A stretch of DNA of 64,000 bases from Methylibium sp035476815 (GCA_035476815.1 DATILD010000007.1:1-64000); one strand, 5' to 3'; numbered from the stretch's first letter, positions 24,225-33,476 are shown. The notes: a model not told the origin generated them from the sequence alone. Numbers and translations: made by a program.

Positions 24225-24232
24225 GGCACCCG

Positions 24233-24751
24233 ATGAGCCAGCCCTCGTTCACGCTCCGGCGCCTCGTTCGCGGCCTGCAGGCCCTGCTGCTCGCCGCCAT
24301 GGCCACCGCGGCCACCGCCGCGATCGCGCCGCAGTCGCCCGCGCCCGACTTCACGCTGCGCGCCCTCGCCGGCCCCAACCTCAAGCTCGCCGAGCAGCGC
24401 GGCCGCGTCGTGCTGGTGAACTTCTGGGCCACCTGGTGCGGCCCCTGCCGCGAGGAGCTGCCCCAGCTCGGCAAGCTGCACGACAAGTACCGCGCGTCCG
24501 GCCTGGTGCTGCTGGGCGTGAACGTCGACGACGACCCGCGCAAGGCCGCCGAGCTGGCCGCCAAGCTGGGGCTGCGCTTTCCCGTGCTGCTCGACACCGA
24601 CAAGCAGGTCAGCCGCCGCTACGACATGAGCGCGATGCCGGCGACCTTCCTGATCGACCGCGACGGCCTCGTGCGCCATGTGCACCGCGGCTACCGCGCC
24701 GGCTTCGAGGACCGCTACGAGCAGCAGATCCGCGAGCTGCTGAAGGAATGA
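24233..24751 (+). CDS. TlpA-like periplasmic thioredoxin-fold protein
   Basis: This 172-residue TlpA/ResA-type protein has an N-terminal signal (QALLLAAMATAATAA), then APDFTLRALAGPNLKLAEQRGRVVLVNFWATWCGPCREELP with the CGPC redox motif, and the cis-Pro loop MSAMPATFLIDRDG. Such proteins reduce disulfides in apocytochromes or other exported Cys proteins. In this locus the targets may be the CX3CH/CX4CH lipoproteins or the Cys-rich tail of the DUF4266 protein encoded directly after it. The stop codon overlaps one possible DUF4266 start. Confidence 0.9.
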   Translation: MSQPSFTLRRLVRGLQALLLAAMATAATAAIAPQSPAPDFTLRALAGPNLKLAEQRGRVVLVNFWATWCGPCREELPQLGKLHDKYRASGLVLLGVNVDDDPRKAAELAAKLGLRFPVLLDTDKQVSRRYDMSAMPATFLIDRDGLVRHVHRGYRAGFEDRYEQQIRELLKE

Positions 24752-24756
24752 CGCCC

Positions 24757-24975
24757 ATGCGCCTGCTACCCCTGCTCGCGCTCGCGGCGCTGCTCGGCGG
24801 CTGCGCGTCGGTCGAGCCCTGGGTCAAGCCCTATGAACGCGAGCGGCTGGCCGATCCGATCATGCAGCTCCCGGGCGCGGCCACCGCCGACAAGCACCGC
24901 GAGCATGTGCGCGTGGTGCGCGAGGGCGCGCGCGGCGCGACCGGCGTGCAGGGAGGCGGCTGTGGCTGCAACTGA
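24757..24975 (+). CDS. DUF4266 small lipoprotein with a GGGCGCN tail
   Basis: This protein of about 72 residues has a lipobox (AALLGGCASVEPWVKPYERERLADPIM) and ends in GGGCGCN. The WVKPYER-LADPIM core and the Gly/Cys tail are what I associate with DUF4266. I chose ATG 24757, nine bases after AAGGA; ATG 24748, overlapping the tlpA stop, is possible. The two C-terminal Cys suggest a metal site, thioether or disulfide target. DUF4266 and DUF3570 genes are commonly neighbours, often with TlpA and ApbE, as here. The biochemical role is unknown. Confidence 0.8.
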   Translation: MRLLPLLALAALLGGCASVEPWVKPYERERLADPIMQLPGAATADKHREHVRVVREGARGATGVQGGGCGCN

Positions 24976-26074
24976 TCCCGCGCGTCTCGTGACCCGCCTG
25001 CTGGCGCGGCTGGCCGCGCTGCTCGGCGGCGTGTTCGCGCTCGGCCAGGCCGGCGCGATCACCCTGCCCGAGAACCGCGCCGAGGCGCTGGCCCATGCCT
25101 ACGACGGCGACGGCGTGCGCGCCACCGGCCCGGCGCTGCTGATCCGCAAGAGCCTCGCGGACAAGGTCTCGCTGTCCGCTTCCTACTACGTCGACATGAT
25201 GAGCAACGCGTCGATCGACGTCGTCACCACCGCCAGCCCGTTCAAGGAAACGCGCCGCGCCTACACGCTGGGCGCGGACTACATCGAGCGCGACACGCTG
25301 ATCAGCGTCAGCGGCGAGAGCAGCGCCGAGCCCGACTACAAGGCCCGCAGCCTGAGCGTCGATGTCGCGCAAGAGGTGTTCGGCGGCATGAGCACCGTGA
25401 GCCTGGGCTTCACGCGCGGCTCCGACGACGTCGGCCAGAAGCTCGTCGGCTACTTCGACACCGCCACGCACTGGCAGTACCGGCTCGGCCTGACCCAGGT
25501 GCTGACGCCGCGCTGGCTGGCGACCGCCAACCTGGAGATCGTCGCCGACGAGGGCTACCTCGGCAGCCCCTACCGCGTCGCGCGGGTGTTCGGCGCCGCG
25601 GTGCCCGAGCGCAACCCGCGCACCCGCACCTCGCGCGCGCTCAAGCTCGGCGGCATCGGCAGCCTCGACGAGAAGTCGGCCGTCTACGGCAGCTACCGCT
25701 ACTTCTGGGACACCTGGGCGGTGCGCGCCCACACGCTGGAGGCCGGCTACCGCCGCTATGTGCGCGAGGGCTGGCTGGCCGACGGCTCGCTGCGCGTCGT
25801 CAACCAGGACGGCGCCCTGTTCTACAGCGACAACGCGACCGCCGAGACGCGCTACATCACCCGCAACCGCCAGCTCGCCAGCTACAGCAGCGTCGGCCTC
25901 GGCGCCAAGCTGAGCGCGCCGCTCGGCAAGTGGGCCGGCGACTACGCGGTCACGGTGCATGGCGGCTTCGAGCGCGTGCACTACCGCTGGCGCGACTTCA
26001 CCGACCTGCGCAGCGGCGGCCGCTACCGCTTCGACGCGACCGTGCTGCAGCTCTACCTGACCGCGACCTACTGA
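24962..26074 (+). CDS. DUF3570 outer-membrane family protein
   Basis: This 370-residue DUF3570 protein has a signal region (ALLGGVFALGQAGA). A long run of amphipathic strands follows (VSLSASYYVDMMSNASIDVVTTAS, STVSLGFTRGSDDVG, WQYRLGLTQVLTPRWLATANLEIVADEGYLG), ending VLQLYLTATY, as expected of a large outer-membrane barrel. GTG 24962 is chosen because GGAGG lies five bases upstream; it overlaps the DUF4266 gene by 14 bases. The DUF4266-DUF3570 pair is a conserved unit of unknown function; a surface pore or anchor receiving the small lipoprotein is a reasonable guess. Confidence 0.82.
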   Translation: MAATDPARLVTRLLARLAALLGGVFALGQAGAITLPENRAEALAHAYDGDGVRATGPALLIRKSLADKVSLSASYYVDMMSNASIDVVTTASPFKETRRAYTLGADYIERDTLISVSGESSAEPDYKARSLSVDVAQEVFGGMSTVSLGFTRGSDDVGQKLVGYFDTATHWQYRLGLTQVLTPRWLATANLEIVADEGYLGSPYRVARVFGAAVPERNPRTRTSRALKLGGIGSLDEKSAVYGSYRYFWDTWAVRAHTLEAGYRRYVREGWLADGSLRVVNQDGALFYSDNATAETRYITRNRQLASYSSVGLGAKLSAPLGKWAGDYAVTVHGGFERVHYRWRDFTDLRSGGRYRFDATVLQLYLTATY

Positions 26075-26084
26075 GGGCTTTCCC

Positions 26085-26588
26085 ATGCAACGCCTCCTAC
26101 TCGCCGCGCTGCTGTGCCTCGCCACGGCCGCCCAGGCTACCGAGACCGGCCTCGACGGCCGCATCCAGGATGTCAAGGGCGACGTCATCCGCCTGAACCG
26201 CGACCTGCTGGTGCTGGAGGAGGAGCTGCTGTTCCCCGCCAGCACGCAGGTGGCGCTGTTCGTGTCGATGGACGTCGGCAAGCTGTTCGAGCTCGACTCG
26301 GTGCAGATCAAGCTCGACGACAAGGTGGTCGCGAACTACCTCTACACGCCGCTGGAGGTGCAGGCCCTGCACCGCGGCGGCGTGCAGCGCGTGCACCTGG
26401 GCAACCTGAAGACCGGCACGCACGAGTTGGTGGCCTTCTTCACCGGCAAGGGGCCGCACGAGCGCGATTACCGGCGCGGCACGACGCTGAAGTTCGAGAA
26501 GAGCACCGATGCCAAGTACATCGAGCTGCGCATCAAGGACTCCTCGGCCAAGCTGCAGCCGGAGTTCGAGGTCAAGGTCTGGCAGTGA
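26085..26588 (+). CDS. Conserved periplasmic protein of unknown function
   Basis: This 167-residue protein has a signal peptide (MQRLLLAALLCLATAAQATE) and a beta-rich body with ALFVSMDVGKLFELDSVQIKLDD and HLGNLKTGTHELVAFFTGKG. That pattern suggests an immunoglobulin-like or carboxypeptidase-regulatory-like fold. I do not recognise the family. It sits 10 bp after the DUF3570 gene and overlaps the following TPR gene by GTGA, so it belongs to the same operon. Its all-beta character fits an accessory of the envelope complex. Confidence 0.75.
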   Translation: MQRLLLAALLCLATAAQATETGLDGRIQDVKGDVIRLNRDLLVLEEELLFPASTQVALFVSMDVGKLFELDSVQIKLDDKVVANYLYTPLEVQALHRGGVQRVHLGNLKTGTHELVAFFTGKGPHERDYRRGTTLKFEKSTDAKYIELRIKDSSAKLQPEFEVKVWQ

Positions 26589-28471
26589 GCCTCGTCGCCG
26601 TCCTCCGCCGATCGACGCGGGCGCTGGCCGGTGTGGCCTGCGGCTGCGCGCTCGCGGCCACGGCCGCGGCCCAGCCCGCGCCCAAGGTCGCCGACCCGCA
26701 CTACGGCGACGCGCTGTTCCACTTCTTCCAGGAGCGCCACTTCACGTCGGTGACGACGCTGATGGTGTCGCAGCACTTCGCCCGCCTGCCCTGGCACGAG
26801 GACGATGCCGAGGTGCTGCGCGGCGGGCTGCTGCTGTCCTATGGCCTGCACCGCGAGGCCGGTGAAATCTTCGCCGGGCTGATCGAGCGCGGCGCCAGGC
26901 CGGCGGTGCGCGACCGCGCCTGGTACTACCTGGCCAAGATCCGCTACCAGCGCGGCTACCTTGCCGAGGGGCTGGACGCGATCGCGCGCATCGAAGGCAA
27001 GCTGCCCGGCGCGCTCGACGAGGACCGCGTGCTGCTGCATGCCAACCTGCTGCTCGCGCGCGGCGACGCGCCGGCCGCGGCCGCGGTGCTGCAGCGCATC
27101 GCGCCCGCCAGTCCGGCCGCGCCCTATGCGCGCTACAACCTCGGCGTCGCGCTGGTGCGCGGCGGCGACGGCGTTGCTGGGCAGTTGCTGCTCGACGAGC
27201 TCGGCCGCGCGCCGGCGCCGAACGAGGAGCTGCGCAGCCTGCGCGACAAGGCCAATGTCGCGCTCGGCTTCGCGGCGCTGAAGGGCGAGCAGCCCGAGCA
27301 GGCCCGCGTCGCGCTGGAGCGCGTGCGCCTCGACAGCCCGCAGGCCAGCAAGGCCCTGCTCGGCTTCGGCTGGGCGGCCGCGGCGCTGAAGCAGCCGAAG
27401 GCCGCGCTCGTTCCATGGACCGAACTGTCCGGCCGCGACACGGCCGACGCCGCGGTGCTGGAGGCGAGCATCGCCCTGCCCTATGCCTATGCCGAGCTCG
27501 GCGCCTACGGCCACGCGCTGGCGCGCTACCAGGACGCGATAGTCGCCTACGAGCGCGAGCAGCGCGCGCTCGACGAATCGATCGCCGCGGTGCGCCGCGG
27601 CACGCTGGTCGACGCGCTCGCGGCCCGCAACCCCGGCGAGGAGATGGGCTGGTTCTGGGCCCTGCGCGAGCTGCCCGAGATGCCGCATGCCGGCCACCTG
27701 GCGCCGGTGCTCGCGGGCCACGATTTCCAGGAGGCGTTCAAGAACTACCGCGACCTGCTCTTCCTCGCCGGCAACCTGAAGGGCTGGCAGGACAGCCTGG
27801 GCGTGTTCGGCGACATGGTCGATACCCGCCGGCGCGCCTTCGCCGAGCGGCTGCCGGCCTTCCTGGGCCGTGCGCGCGAGCTGTCGATGAGCCCGCTGAA
27901 GGCACGGCGCGATGCGCTCGCCGCACAACTGCAGCGTGCCGAGGCGGCGGCCGACGGCCGCGCCTTTGCCGACGCACGCGAGCAGGCGCTGATCGAACGG
28001 CTCGACGGCGTGCAGGCCGCGCTGAAGCAGGCCGGCGACGACCCCGAGCTCACCGCCGCCCGCGAGCGCGCCCGTCGCGTCGCCGGCGCGCTCGAATGGC
28101 AGCTCGCGCAACGCCACACCGAACGCCTGTGGGCCGCGCGCAAGGCGCTGGCCGCCACCGACACCGCGCTGGCCGAGGCGCGCGAGCGCGAGGCCGCGCT
28201 CGTGAAGGCCCAGCGCGACGAGCCGGCCCGCATCGCCGCGTTCGCGCAGCGCATCCCGCCGCTGGCCCAGCGCATCACGGCGCTGATGCCGCGCGTCGAC
28301 ACGCTGGCCGCCGAGCAGAAGCGCGCGGTGCAGGAGCTCGCCGTCGCCGAGCTGCAACGCCAGAAGGAGCGCCTGAACGGCTACACCGTGCAGGCCCGCT
28401 ACGCGATCGCGCAGCTGCAGGACCGCGCGCGGCTGGCCCAGGCCCCGGGAGGCAGCGATGCCGCGCGCTGA
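26585..28471 (+). CDS. Exported TPR protein with a C-terminal coiled coil
   Basis: This 628-residue protein has a signal (ALAGVACGCALAATAAA) and several tetratricopeptide-like helical pairs over about residues 35-330 (YYLAKIRYQRGYLAEGLDAIARI, PYARYNLGVALVRGGDG, KALLGFGWAAAALKQPKAAL). It ends in a long charged helical region, about residues 420-620, likely to form a coiled coil. It starts at a GTG overlapping the previous stop by four bases. TPR periplasmic proteins next to ExbB/ExbD and AgmX-like genes recall the Glt gliding and Nfs spore-coat machineries of Myxococcus, where they form a periplasmic scaffold. Confidence 0.8.
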   Translation: MSLVAVLRRSTRALAGVACGCALAATAAAQPAPKVADPHYGDALFHFFQERHFTSVTTLMVSQHFARLPWHEDDAEVLRGGLLLSYGLHREAGEIFAGLIERGARPAVRDRAWYYLAKIRYQRGYLAEGLDAIARIEGKLPGALDEDRVLLHANLLLARGDAPAAAAVLQRIAPASPAAPYARYNLGVALVRGGDGVAGQLLLDELGRAPAPNEELRSLRDKANVALGFAALKGEQPEQARVALERVRLDSPQASKALLGFGWAAAALKQPKAALVPWTELSGRDTADAAVLEASIALPYAYAELGAYGHALARYQDAIVAYEREQRALDESIAAVRRGTLVDALAARNPGEEMGWFWALRELPEMPHAGHLAPVLAGHDFQEAFKNYRDLLFLAGNLKGWQDSLGVFGDMVDTRRRAFAERLPAFLGRARELSMSPLKARRDALAAQLQRAEAAADGRAFADAREQALIERLDGVQAALKQAGDDPELTAARERARRVAGALEWQLAQRHTERLWAARKALAATDTALAEAREREAALVKAQRDEPARIAAFAQRIPPLAQRITALMPRVDTLAAEQKRAVQELAVAELQRQKERLNGYTVQARYAIAQLQDRARLAQAPGGSDAAR

Positions 28472-31280
28472 GTTCCGCTGGCTGCTGACGGCCGTGGCGC
28501 TGGCCGCGCTCGGCGCCTGCGCCGGCAAGCGCACAGCCGCCGACCGCGACGACGCGCCGACGCTGAAGAGCCTCGCGAGCCGCAGCGTCGAGGTCGCCGC
28601 CGATCCCGGCATCCGCAGCGACGAGGCCAAGACCATCGCCGCCTACCGCGAGTTCCTGGCCGCGGCACCGAACGCGCCGCAGCGCGCCGAGGCGCTGCGC
28701 CGGCTCGGCGACCTGGAGATGGACCTGGCCGACCACCGCGCCGCCACCGACGACAAGGCGGCCGAGCCCGACTACCGCACCGCGATCGCCCGCTACCAGG
28801 ACTACCTGCGCAACTACCCCGACGACGCCGGCAACGACCGCATCCTCTACCAGCTGGCCCGCGCCCACGAGCAGGGCGGTGCGCTCGAGACCGCTCTCGC
28901 GACGCTCGACCGCCTGGTCGCCAAGTACCCGAACACCGCGCACCGCGACGAGGCCCATTTCCGCCGCGGCGAGCTGCTGTTCGCGATGCGCGACTACCCG
29001 CGCGCCGAGCAGGCCTATGCCACGGTGCTGCACAGCGCGCAGGACACGCCCTACGAGGAGCGCGCGCTCTACATGCAGGGCTGGTCGCGCTTCAAGCAGG
29101 GCCGGCTGGACGAAGCGCTGGCCTCCTTCTTCGGCGTGCTCGACCGCAAGCTCGGCCATGCCGACGGCAGCCCGGCGCCCGAGCTCAAGCGCGCCGAGCG
29201 CGAGCTGGTCGAGGACACCTTCCGCGTCACCAGCCTGAGCCTGCAGAACCTGCAGGGCGCCGAGACCATCGCCGTGTTCATGACGACGCCCGAGCGCCGC
29301 AGCTACGAGCACCGCGTGCACGAGGAGCTGGGCGCGCTCTACCTGAAGCAGGAGCGCGTCAAGGACGCCGCCGACACCTACGCCGACTTTGCACGCCGCC
29401 ATCCGCTGCACGCGCAGGCGCCGCAGCTGCAGGCGCGCGTGATCGAGATCTACCAGGCCCATGGCTTCGCGACGCTGGCGCTGGACGCGAAGAAGGACTA
29501 CGTGTCGCGCTACGGCGTGACGAGCGAGTTCCGCCGCGCCAACCCCGCGGGCTGGGCGCTGGCCCAGCCGCTGGTCAAGACCCATCTCACCGAACTGGCC
29601 CGCCACCACCATGCGGCCGCGCAGAAGAGCAAGGCCGCGGCCGACGTGCAGGAGGCCGTGCGCTGGTACCGGCTCTTCCTTGAGTCCTATCCCGCCGACC
29701 CGCAGGCCGCGGCCAACCGCTTCCTGCTCGCCGAGCTGCTGTTCGAGGACGCCCGCTACGCCGAGGCCGCGGCCGAGTACGAGAAGACCGCCTACGACGA
29801 GCCGGCCCATGCGAAGAGCGCCGATGCCGGCTATGCCGCGCTGCTTGCCCATGCGCGCCAGGCCAAGCGCGCCGCCGACCCGAAGGCCGCGCAGCGGGCC
29901 GGCGTCGCGAGCGCGCTGCGCTTCGCCGCCGCCTTCCCGGTCGACGCGCGCCGTGCCGCGGTGCTGACCGACGCCGCCGACCAGCTCTATGCGCTCGGCG
30001 AGGCCGAGCCGGCCGCCGGCGTCGCCCGCCAGGTGCTGGCGCTCGAACCGGCGGCCAGCGCCGCGCAGCGCCGCGTCGCCTGGACCGTGCTGGCCCACAC
30101 CGCCTTCGAGCGCGGCGCCCATGCCGAGGCCGAGCGCGGCTACGCCGAGGTGCTCGCGCTGATGACCGACAAGAGCGCCGACAAGGAGGCCGGCCGCGCC
30201 GAGCTGGTCGAGCGCCAAGCCGCGGCCATCTACAAGCAGGGCGAGCAGGCCCGCGCCGCCGGCCAGGGCCGCGAGGCGGTCGGGCATTTCACGCGCATCG
30301 CCACGGTCGCGCCGCAGTCGCCGGTGCGCGCGACCGCGCAGTACGACGCCGCGGCCGCGCTGATCGGCCTGAAGGACTGGGACGCCGCCGCGCGCACGCT
30401 GGAGGACTTCCGCCAGCGCTACCCCGCGCACCCGCTGCAGGCCGAGGTCGGCGCCAAGCTGGCCCTCGCCTACCTGGAGCAGCAGCGCTGGACCCAGGCC
30501 GCCGGCGAGTTCGAGCGGCTCGCCGCCGCGAAGACCAGCAGCCCGGCGGTCGCGCGCGACGCGCTGTGGCAGGCCGCCGCGCTGCACGAGAAGGCCGTCG
30601 CGAAGGGCGCCGCCCGCGCCACCGCGGTGAAGGCCTGGGAGGCCTACCTGAAGCAGCATCCGCAGCCGCTGGAGCCGGCGCTCGAGGCGCGCTCGCACCT
30701 GGCCGCGCTGGCCAAGGCCGACGGCAACGCCGCGCGCGAGGCCGCGCTGATGAAGGAGATCTTCCTGGCCGACCAGGCCGGCGGCGCTGCCCGCACGCCG
30801 CGCACCCGCACGCTGGGCGCGAGCGCGGCGATCGCGCTCGCGGCACCGGCGGCGGCCGAGTACCGCCAGGTCGCGCTGGTCGAGCCGCTGGCCAGGCAGC
30901 TGAAGCTGAAGAAGGCGAAGTTCGAGACCGCGCTGAAGGGCTATGCGGTCGCGGCCGAGTACGGCGTCGCCGAGGTCACGACCGCGGCCACCCACCACAG
31001 CGCCGCGCTCTACCAGGACTTCGGCCGCGCGCTGCTCGACTCGCAGCGGCCCAAGAAGCTGTCGAAGGCCGAGCGCGAGCAGTACGACGTGCTGCTCGAG
31101 GAGCAGGCCTACCCCTTCGAGGAGAAGGCGATCGAGCTGCACGAGCTCAACGCGCGCCGCGCCGCCGAGGGCGTGTACGACCAGTGGGTCGCGGCGAGCT
31201 TCAAGGCGCTGGGCACGCTGCGCCCGGTGCGCTATGGCAAGGCCGAACGCGGCCAGGAGGTGATCGATGCGATCCGTTGA
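28458..31280 (+). CDS. Large TPR lipoprotein
   Basis: This 940-residue protein has a lipobox (ALAALGACAGKRTA) and is almost entirely helical repeats of the BamD/YbgF-like TPR type (ILYQLARAHEQGGALETALATLDRLVAKYPNT, FRRGELLFAMRDYPRAEQAYATVL, RFLLAELLFEDARYAEAAAEYEKTAYDEP). Such a solenoid can span much of the periplasm and act as assembly platform. It overlaps the preceding gene by 14 bases and the following lipoprotein gene by 14. Its size compares with the large TPR proteins of Glt-type machines. No catalytic motif is visible. Confidence 0.82.
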   Translation: MPRAEFRWLLTAVALAALGACAGKRTAADRDDAPTLKSLASRSVEVAADPGIRSDEAKTIAAYREFLAAAPNAPQRAEALRRLGDLEMDLADHRAATDDKAAEPDYRTAIARYQDYLRNYPDDAGNDRILYQLARAHEQGGALETALATLDRLVAKYPNTAHRDEAHFRRGELLFAMRDYPRAEQAYATVLHSAQDTPYEERALYMQGWSRFKQGRLDEALASFFGVLDRKLGHADGSPAPELKRAERELVEDTFRVTSLSLQNLQGAETIAVFMTTPERRSYEHRVHEELGALYLKQERVKDAADTYADFARRHPLHAQAPQLQARVIEIYQAHGFATLALDAKKDYVSRYGVTSEFRRANPAGWALAQPLVKTHLTELARHHHAAAQKSKAAADVQEAVRWYRLFLESYPADPQAAANRFLLAELLFEDARYAEAAAEYEKTAYDEPAHAKSADAGYAALLAHARQAKRAADPKAAQRAGVASALRFAAAFPVDARRAAVLTDAADQLYALGEAEPAAGVARQVLALEPAASAAQRRVAWTVLAHTAFERGAHAEAERGYAEVLALMTDKSADKEAGRAELVERQAAAIYKQGEQARAAGQGREAVGHFTRIATVAPQSPVRATAQYDAAAALIGLKDWDAAARTLEDFRQRYPAHPLQAEVGAKLALAYLEQQRWTQAAGEFERLAAAKTSSPAVARDALWQAAALHEKAVAKGAARATAVKAWEAYLKQHPQPLEPALEARSHLAALAKADGNAAREAALMKEIFLADQAGGAARTPRTRTLGASAAIALAAPAAAEYRQVALVEPLARQLKLKKAKFETALKGYAVAAEYGVAEVTTAATHHSAALYQDFGRALLDSQRPKKLSKAEREQYDVLLEEQAYPFEEKAIELHELNARRAAEGVYDQWVAASFKALGTLRPVRYGKAERGQEVIDAIR

Positions 31281-31938
31281 ACTCAGGGCCGCTGCCCTGC
31301 TGCTGTGTGCGGCCCTGGGCGGCTGCGCGTCGGTGGGCGGTCTGCTGCCCGGCGCGCGCGATGCGGCCCCGGCCGCCGCGCCGGCGGCCGCCGCGACCGA
31401 GACCGCGCCGACACAGGCCGCCAAGGCGCCGGTGCCGGCCGAGGCCAACCGCGCCTTCGAGGCCGCCGTCACGGCGCTGAAGGCCGGCCGAACCGCCGAG
31501 GCGCAGCGCGGCTTCGAGGCGCTGACCCAGAGCCACCCGGAGCTCGCCGGCTCGCATGCCAACCTGGGCCTGATCCATCGCCGCGCCGGCCGCGCCGAGG
31601 AGGCCGTCGCCGCGCTGGAACGCGCGGCCCAGGCCGGCCCGGAGTTGGCCGAGGTCCACAACGCGCTCGGCATCGCCTACCGCGGCGTCGGCCGCTTCGA
31701 CGCGGCCCGCGCCGCCTACGAGCGCGCGATCGCGCTCGATGCGCAGCATGCCGACGCCCACCTCAACCTCGCGATCCTGCTGGACCTCTACCTCGGCCAG
31801 CCGGCCGCCGCGCTGCCGCTGTACGAGCGCTACCAGCAGCTCGCCGCCGGCCCCGACGCGCTGGTCGGCAAGTGGATCGCCGACCTGAAGAACCGCAAGC
31901 CGGCGCCGACGCTGGTGTCGAAGCGGGAGCCGTCATGA
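31267..31938 (+). CDS. Small TPR lipoprotein
   Basis: This 223-residue lipoprotein has lipobox AALGGCASVGG, then an Ala/Pro/Thr-rich spacer to about residue 58. Three canonical TPR units follow (FEAAVTALKAGRTAEAQRGFEALTQSHP, AGSHANLGLIHRRAGRAEEAVAALERAAQ, VHNALGIAYRGVGRFDAARAAYERAIAL). The arrangement resembles PilF/NlpI-type or GltE/AglT-type lipoproteins. It overlaps its neighbours on both sides, with ATGA at the 3' end. It is likely an outer-membrane-anchored adaptor for the ExbB/ExbD-powered complex encoded downstream. Confidence 0.82.
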   Translation: MRSVELRAAALLLCAALGGCASVGGLLPGARDAAPAAAPAAAATETAPTQAAKAPVPAEANRAFEAAVTALKAGRTAEAQRGFEALTQSHPELAGSHANLGLIHRRAGRAEEAVAALERAAQAGPELAEVHNALGIAYRGVGRFDAARAAYERAIALDAQHADAHLNLAILLDLYLGQPAAALPLYERYQQLAAGPDALVGKWIADLKNRKPAPTLVSKREPS

Positions 31939-32219
31939 GCCGTGCTCTGCTGCTGACGATGCTTGCCGCCATGGCCGCGCCGGCCCTCGCCCAGGACCGC
32001 GCCGACATCGACGCCACCAAGATCATCGGCAACCGCGAGCTGCCCAAGGTGCTCTACATCGTGCCGTGGAAGAAGCCGCTGCCCGATGCGCTGGCGGGCC
32101 GGCCGGCCACCAGCGTGCTCGACGAGGCGCTCGCGCCGGTCGACCGCGATGTGTTCCGCCGCGAGCTCGCCTACGACCAGCAGATCCATCCCCGCGCGCC
32201 GGCCGCCGCGCCGCGCTGA
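31935..32219 (+). CDS. Small exported protein of unknown function
   Basis: This 94-residue protein has a signal peptide (ALLLTMLAAMAAPALAQ) and a short mature part containing DATKIIGNRELPKVLYIVPWKKPLPDALAG. I do not recognise it from any named family. The start overlaps the preceding TPR gene by ATGA, and the exbB-like gene follows after 38 bp with its own AGGAG. Its fixed place immediately before ExbB suggests a small periplasmic linker of the energised complex. Confidence 0.7.
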   Translation: MSRALLLTMLAAMAAPALAQDRADIDATKIIGNRELPKVLYIVPWKKPLPDALAGRPATSVLDEALAPVDRDVFRRELAYDQQIHPRAPAAAPR

Positions 32220-32257
32220 GCCCGTTTCCCGTTCCACCGTCGCCCCAGGAGATCACC

Positions 32258-32923
32258 ATGACCCCCATCGAATTCGCCGTCAAGTTCTTCCAGGACAGCG
32301 GCGTCGCCATCTACTTCAGCATCGCGATCATGGCCATCGGCCTGGCGATCGCGGTCGAGCGCTGGATCTTCCTCAACCGCGCGCGCCAGCAGAACAGCAA
32401 GCTGTGGGCGCAGGTGCTGCCGCTGCTGCAGAACGGCCGCTTCAAGGAGGTGCAGGGCGTCGCCGAGAAGTCCGACGCCGCGATCGGCAAGATCGTCGCC
32501 AACGGCCTGCAGCGCATGCAGAGCCCCGGCCGCCGCGAGGACATCGACGCGGCGATGGAGGAAGGCATGATGGAGATCGTGCCGCGCCTCGAGAAGCGCA
32601 CGCACTACATCGCGACCTTCGCCAACGTGATCACGCTGGTGGGCCTGCTGGGCACCATCATCGGCCTGATCAAGGGCTTCACCGCGGTGGCCGCGGTCAA
32701 CCCGGCCGAGAAGGCCGAGCTGCTGTCGGCGTCGATCTCGATCGCGATGAACAACACCGCGTTCGCGCTGTCGGTGGCGATCCCCTTCCTGCTGATCCAC
32801 GCCTTCCTGCAGGCGCGCACCAGCGAGATCGTCGACGGCCTCGAGGCCGCCAAGATCAGCTTCCTGAACCTGGTGCAGCGGCTGAAGGCCGAGACGGCCG
32901 CGGCCGCCGGCAGCAAGGCCTGA
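32258..32923 (+). CDS. ExbB/TolQ/MotA-family proton channel protein
   Basis: This 221-residue inner-membrane protein has three membrane spans: VAIYFSIAIMAIGLAIAVERWIFL near the N-terminus, the FANVITLVGLLGTIIGLIKGF segment, and ISIAMNNTAFALSVAIPFLLIHAFL. The last carries the polar Asn/Thr residues that line the proton path. The family converts proton flow into motion of TonB-like or other envelope partners. A Shine-Dalgarno (AGGAG) precedes ATG 32258. With two ExbD genes and an AgmX-like gene it forms the motor of the 16-kb block, like AglR with AglQ/AglS in Myxococcus. Confidence 0.9.
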   Translation: MTPIEFAVKFFQDSGVAIYFSIAIMAIGLAIAVERWIFLNRARQQNSKLWAQVLPLLQNGRFKEVQGVAEKSDAAIGKIVANGLQRMQSPGRREDIDAAMEEGMMEIVPRLEKRTHYIATFANVITLVGLLGTIIGLIKGFTAVAAVNPAEKAELLSASISIAMNNTAFALSVAIPFLLIHAFLQARTSEIVDGLEAAKISFLNLVQRLKAETAAAAGSKA

Positions 32924-32963
32924 TCCGCCCCGGCCGCGGCCCCGAACGACGAGGAATCCCATC

Positions 32964-33476
32964 ATGCGTGTCCGACGCCTGCGCAAACCCGCGGCCCACC
33001 TCGAGGTCACGGCCTTCATCAACGTGATCGTCGTGCTGGTGCCTTTCCTGCTGTCGACCGCGGTATTCACGCGGCTGTCGGTGATGGAGCTGACGCTGCC
33101 GGCGCAGAGCTCCGGCGCCGTCGAGCAGCTCAAGGTCGACGACCTCAAGCTCGAGATCGTGATCCGCCCCGACGCGCTGGACGTCGGCGACCGCATCGGC
33201 GGCCTGATCCAGCGCATCCCGGCCACGGCCGGCGGCTACGACCTCGCCGCGCTGTCGCTGCTGATGCAGCAGATCAAGCTCAAGTACCCGGCCACCAGCA
33301 CCGCGACCGTGCTGGCCCAGCCCGACACGCCCTACGAGCAGCTGGTGCAGGTGATGGACGCGGTCCGCGAGGCGCCGCCCGCGCCGCCCGCGAAGGGCCA
33401 GCAGGCCGCACCGGCGTTGGCGCTGTTCCCCGACATCTCGATCGGCGACGCGCCGATCAGCGTCGCCAAACGCTGA
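32964..33476 (+). CDS. ExbD/TolR-family protein (first copy)
   Basis: This 170-residue protein has a single N-terminal membrane helix (TAFINVIVVLVPFLLSTAVFTRL) and a periplasmic domain with a C-terminal region ending GDAPISVAKR. The canonical ExbD Asp in the helix appears replaced: the segment reads FINVIVVLVPF instead of the usual LIDVLLVLLIFF. The proton-bearing Asp is therefore probably missing in this copy, while the second ExbD keeps it. The protein may be structural. It lies 40 bp after exbB and 12 bp before the second exbD. Confidence 0.82.
   Translation: MRVRRLRKPAAHLEVTAFINVIVVLVPFLLSTAVFTRLSVMELTLPAQSSGAVEQLKVDDLKLEIVIRPDALDVGDRIGGLIQRIPATAGGYDLAALSLLMQQIKLKYPATSTATVLAQPDTPYEQLVQVMDAVREAPPAPPAKGQQAAPALALFPDISIGDAPISVAKR

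Noticed and set aside
28275..31673. Very long minus-strand open frame (over 1100 codons) opposite the TPR genes
   Set aside because: It mirrors the GC-rich third positions of the plus-strand genes, has no domain and no plausible signal; the plus strand encodes clear TPR lipoproteins.
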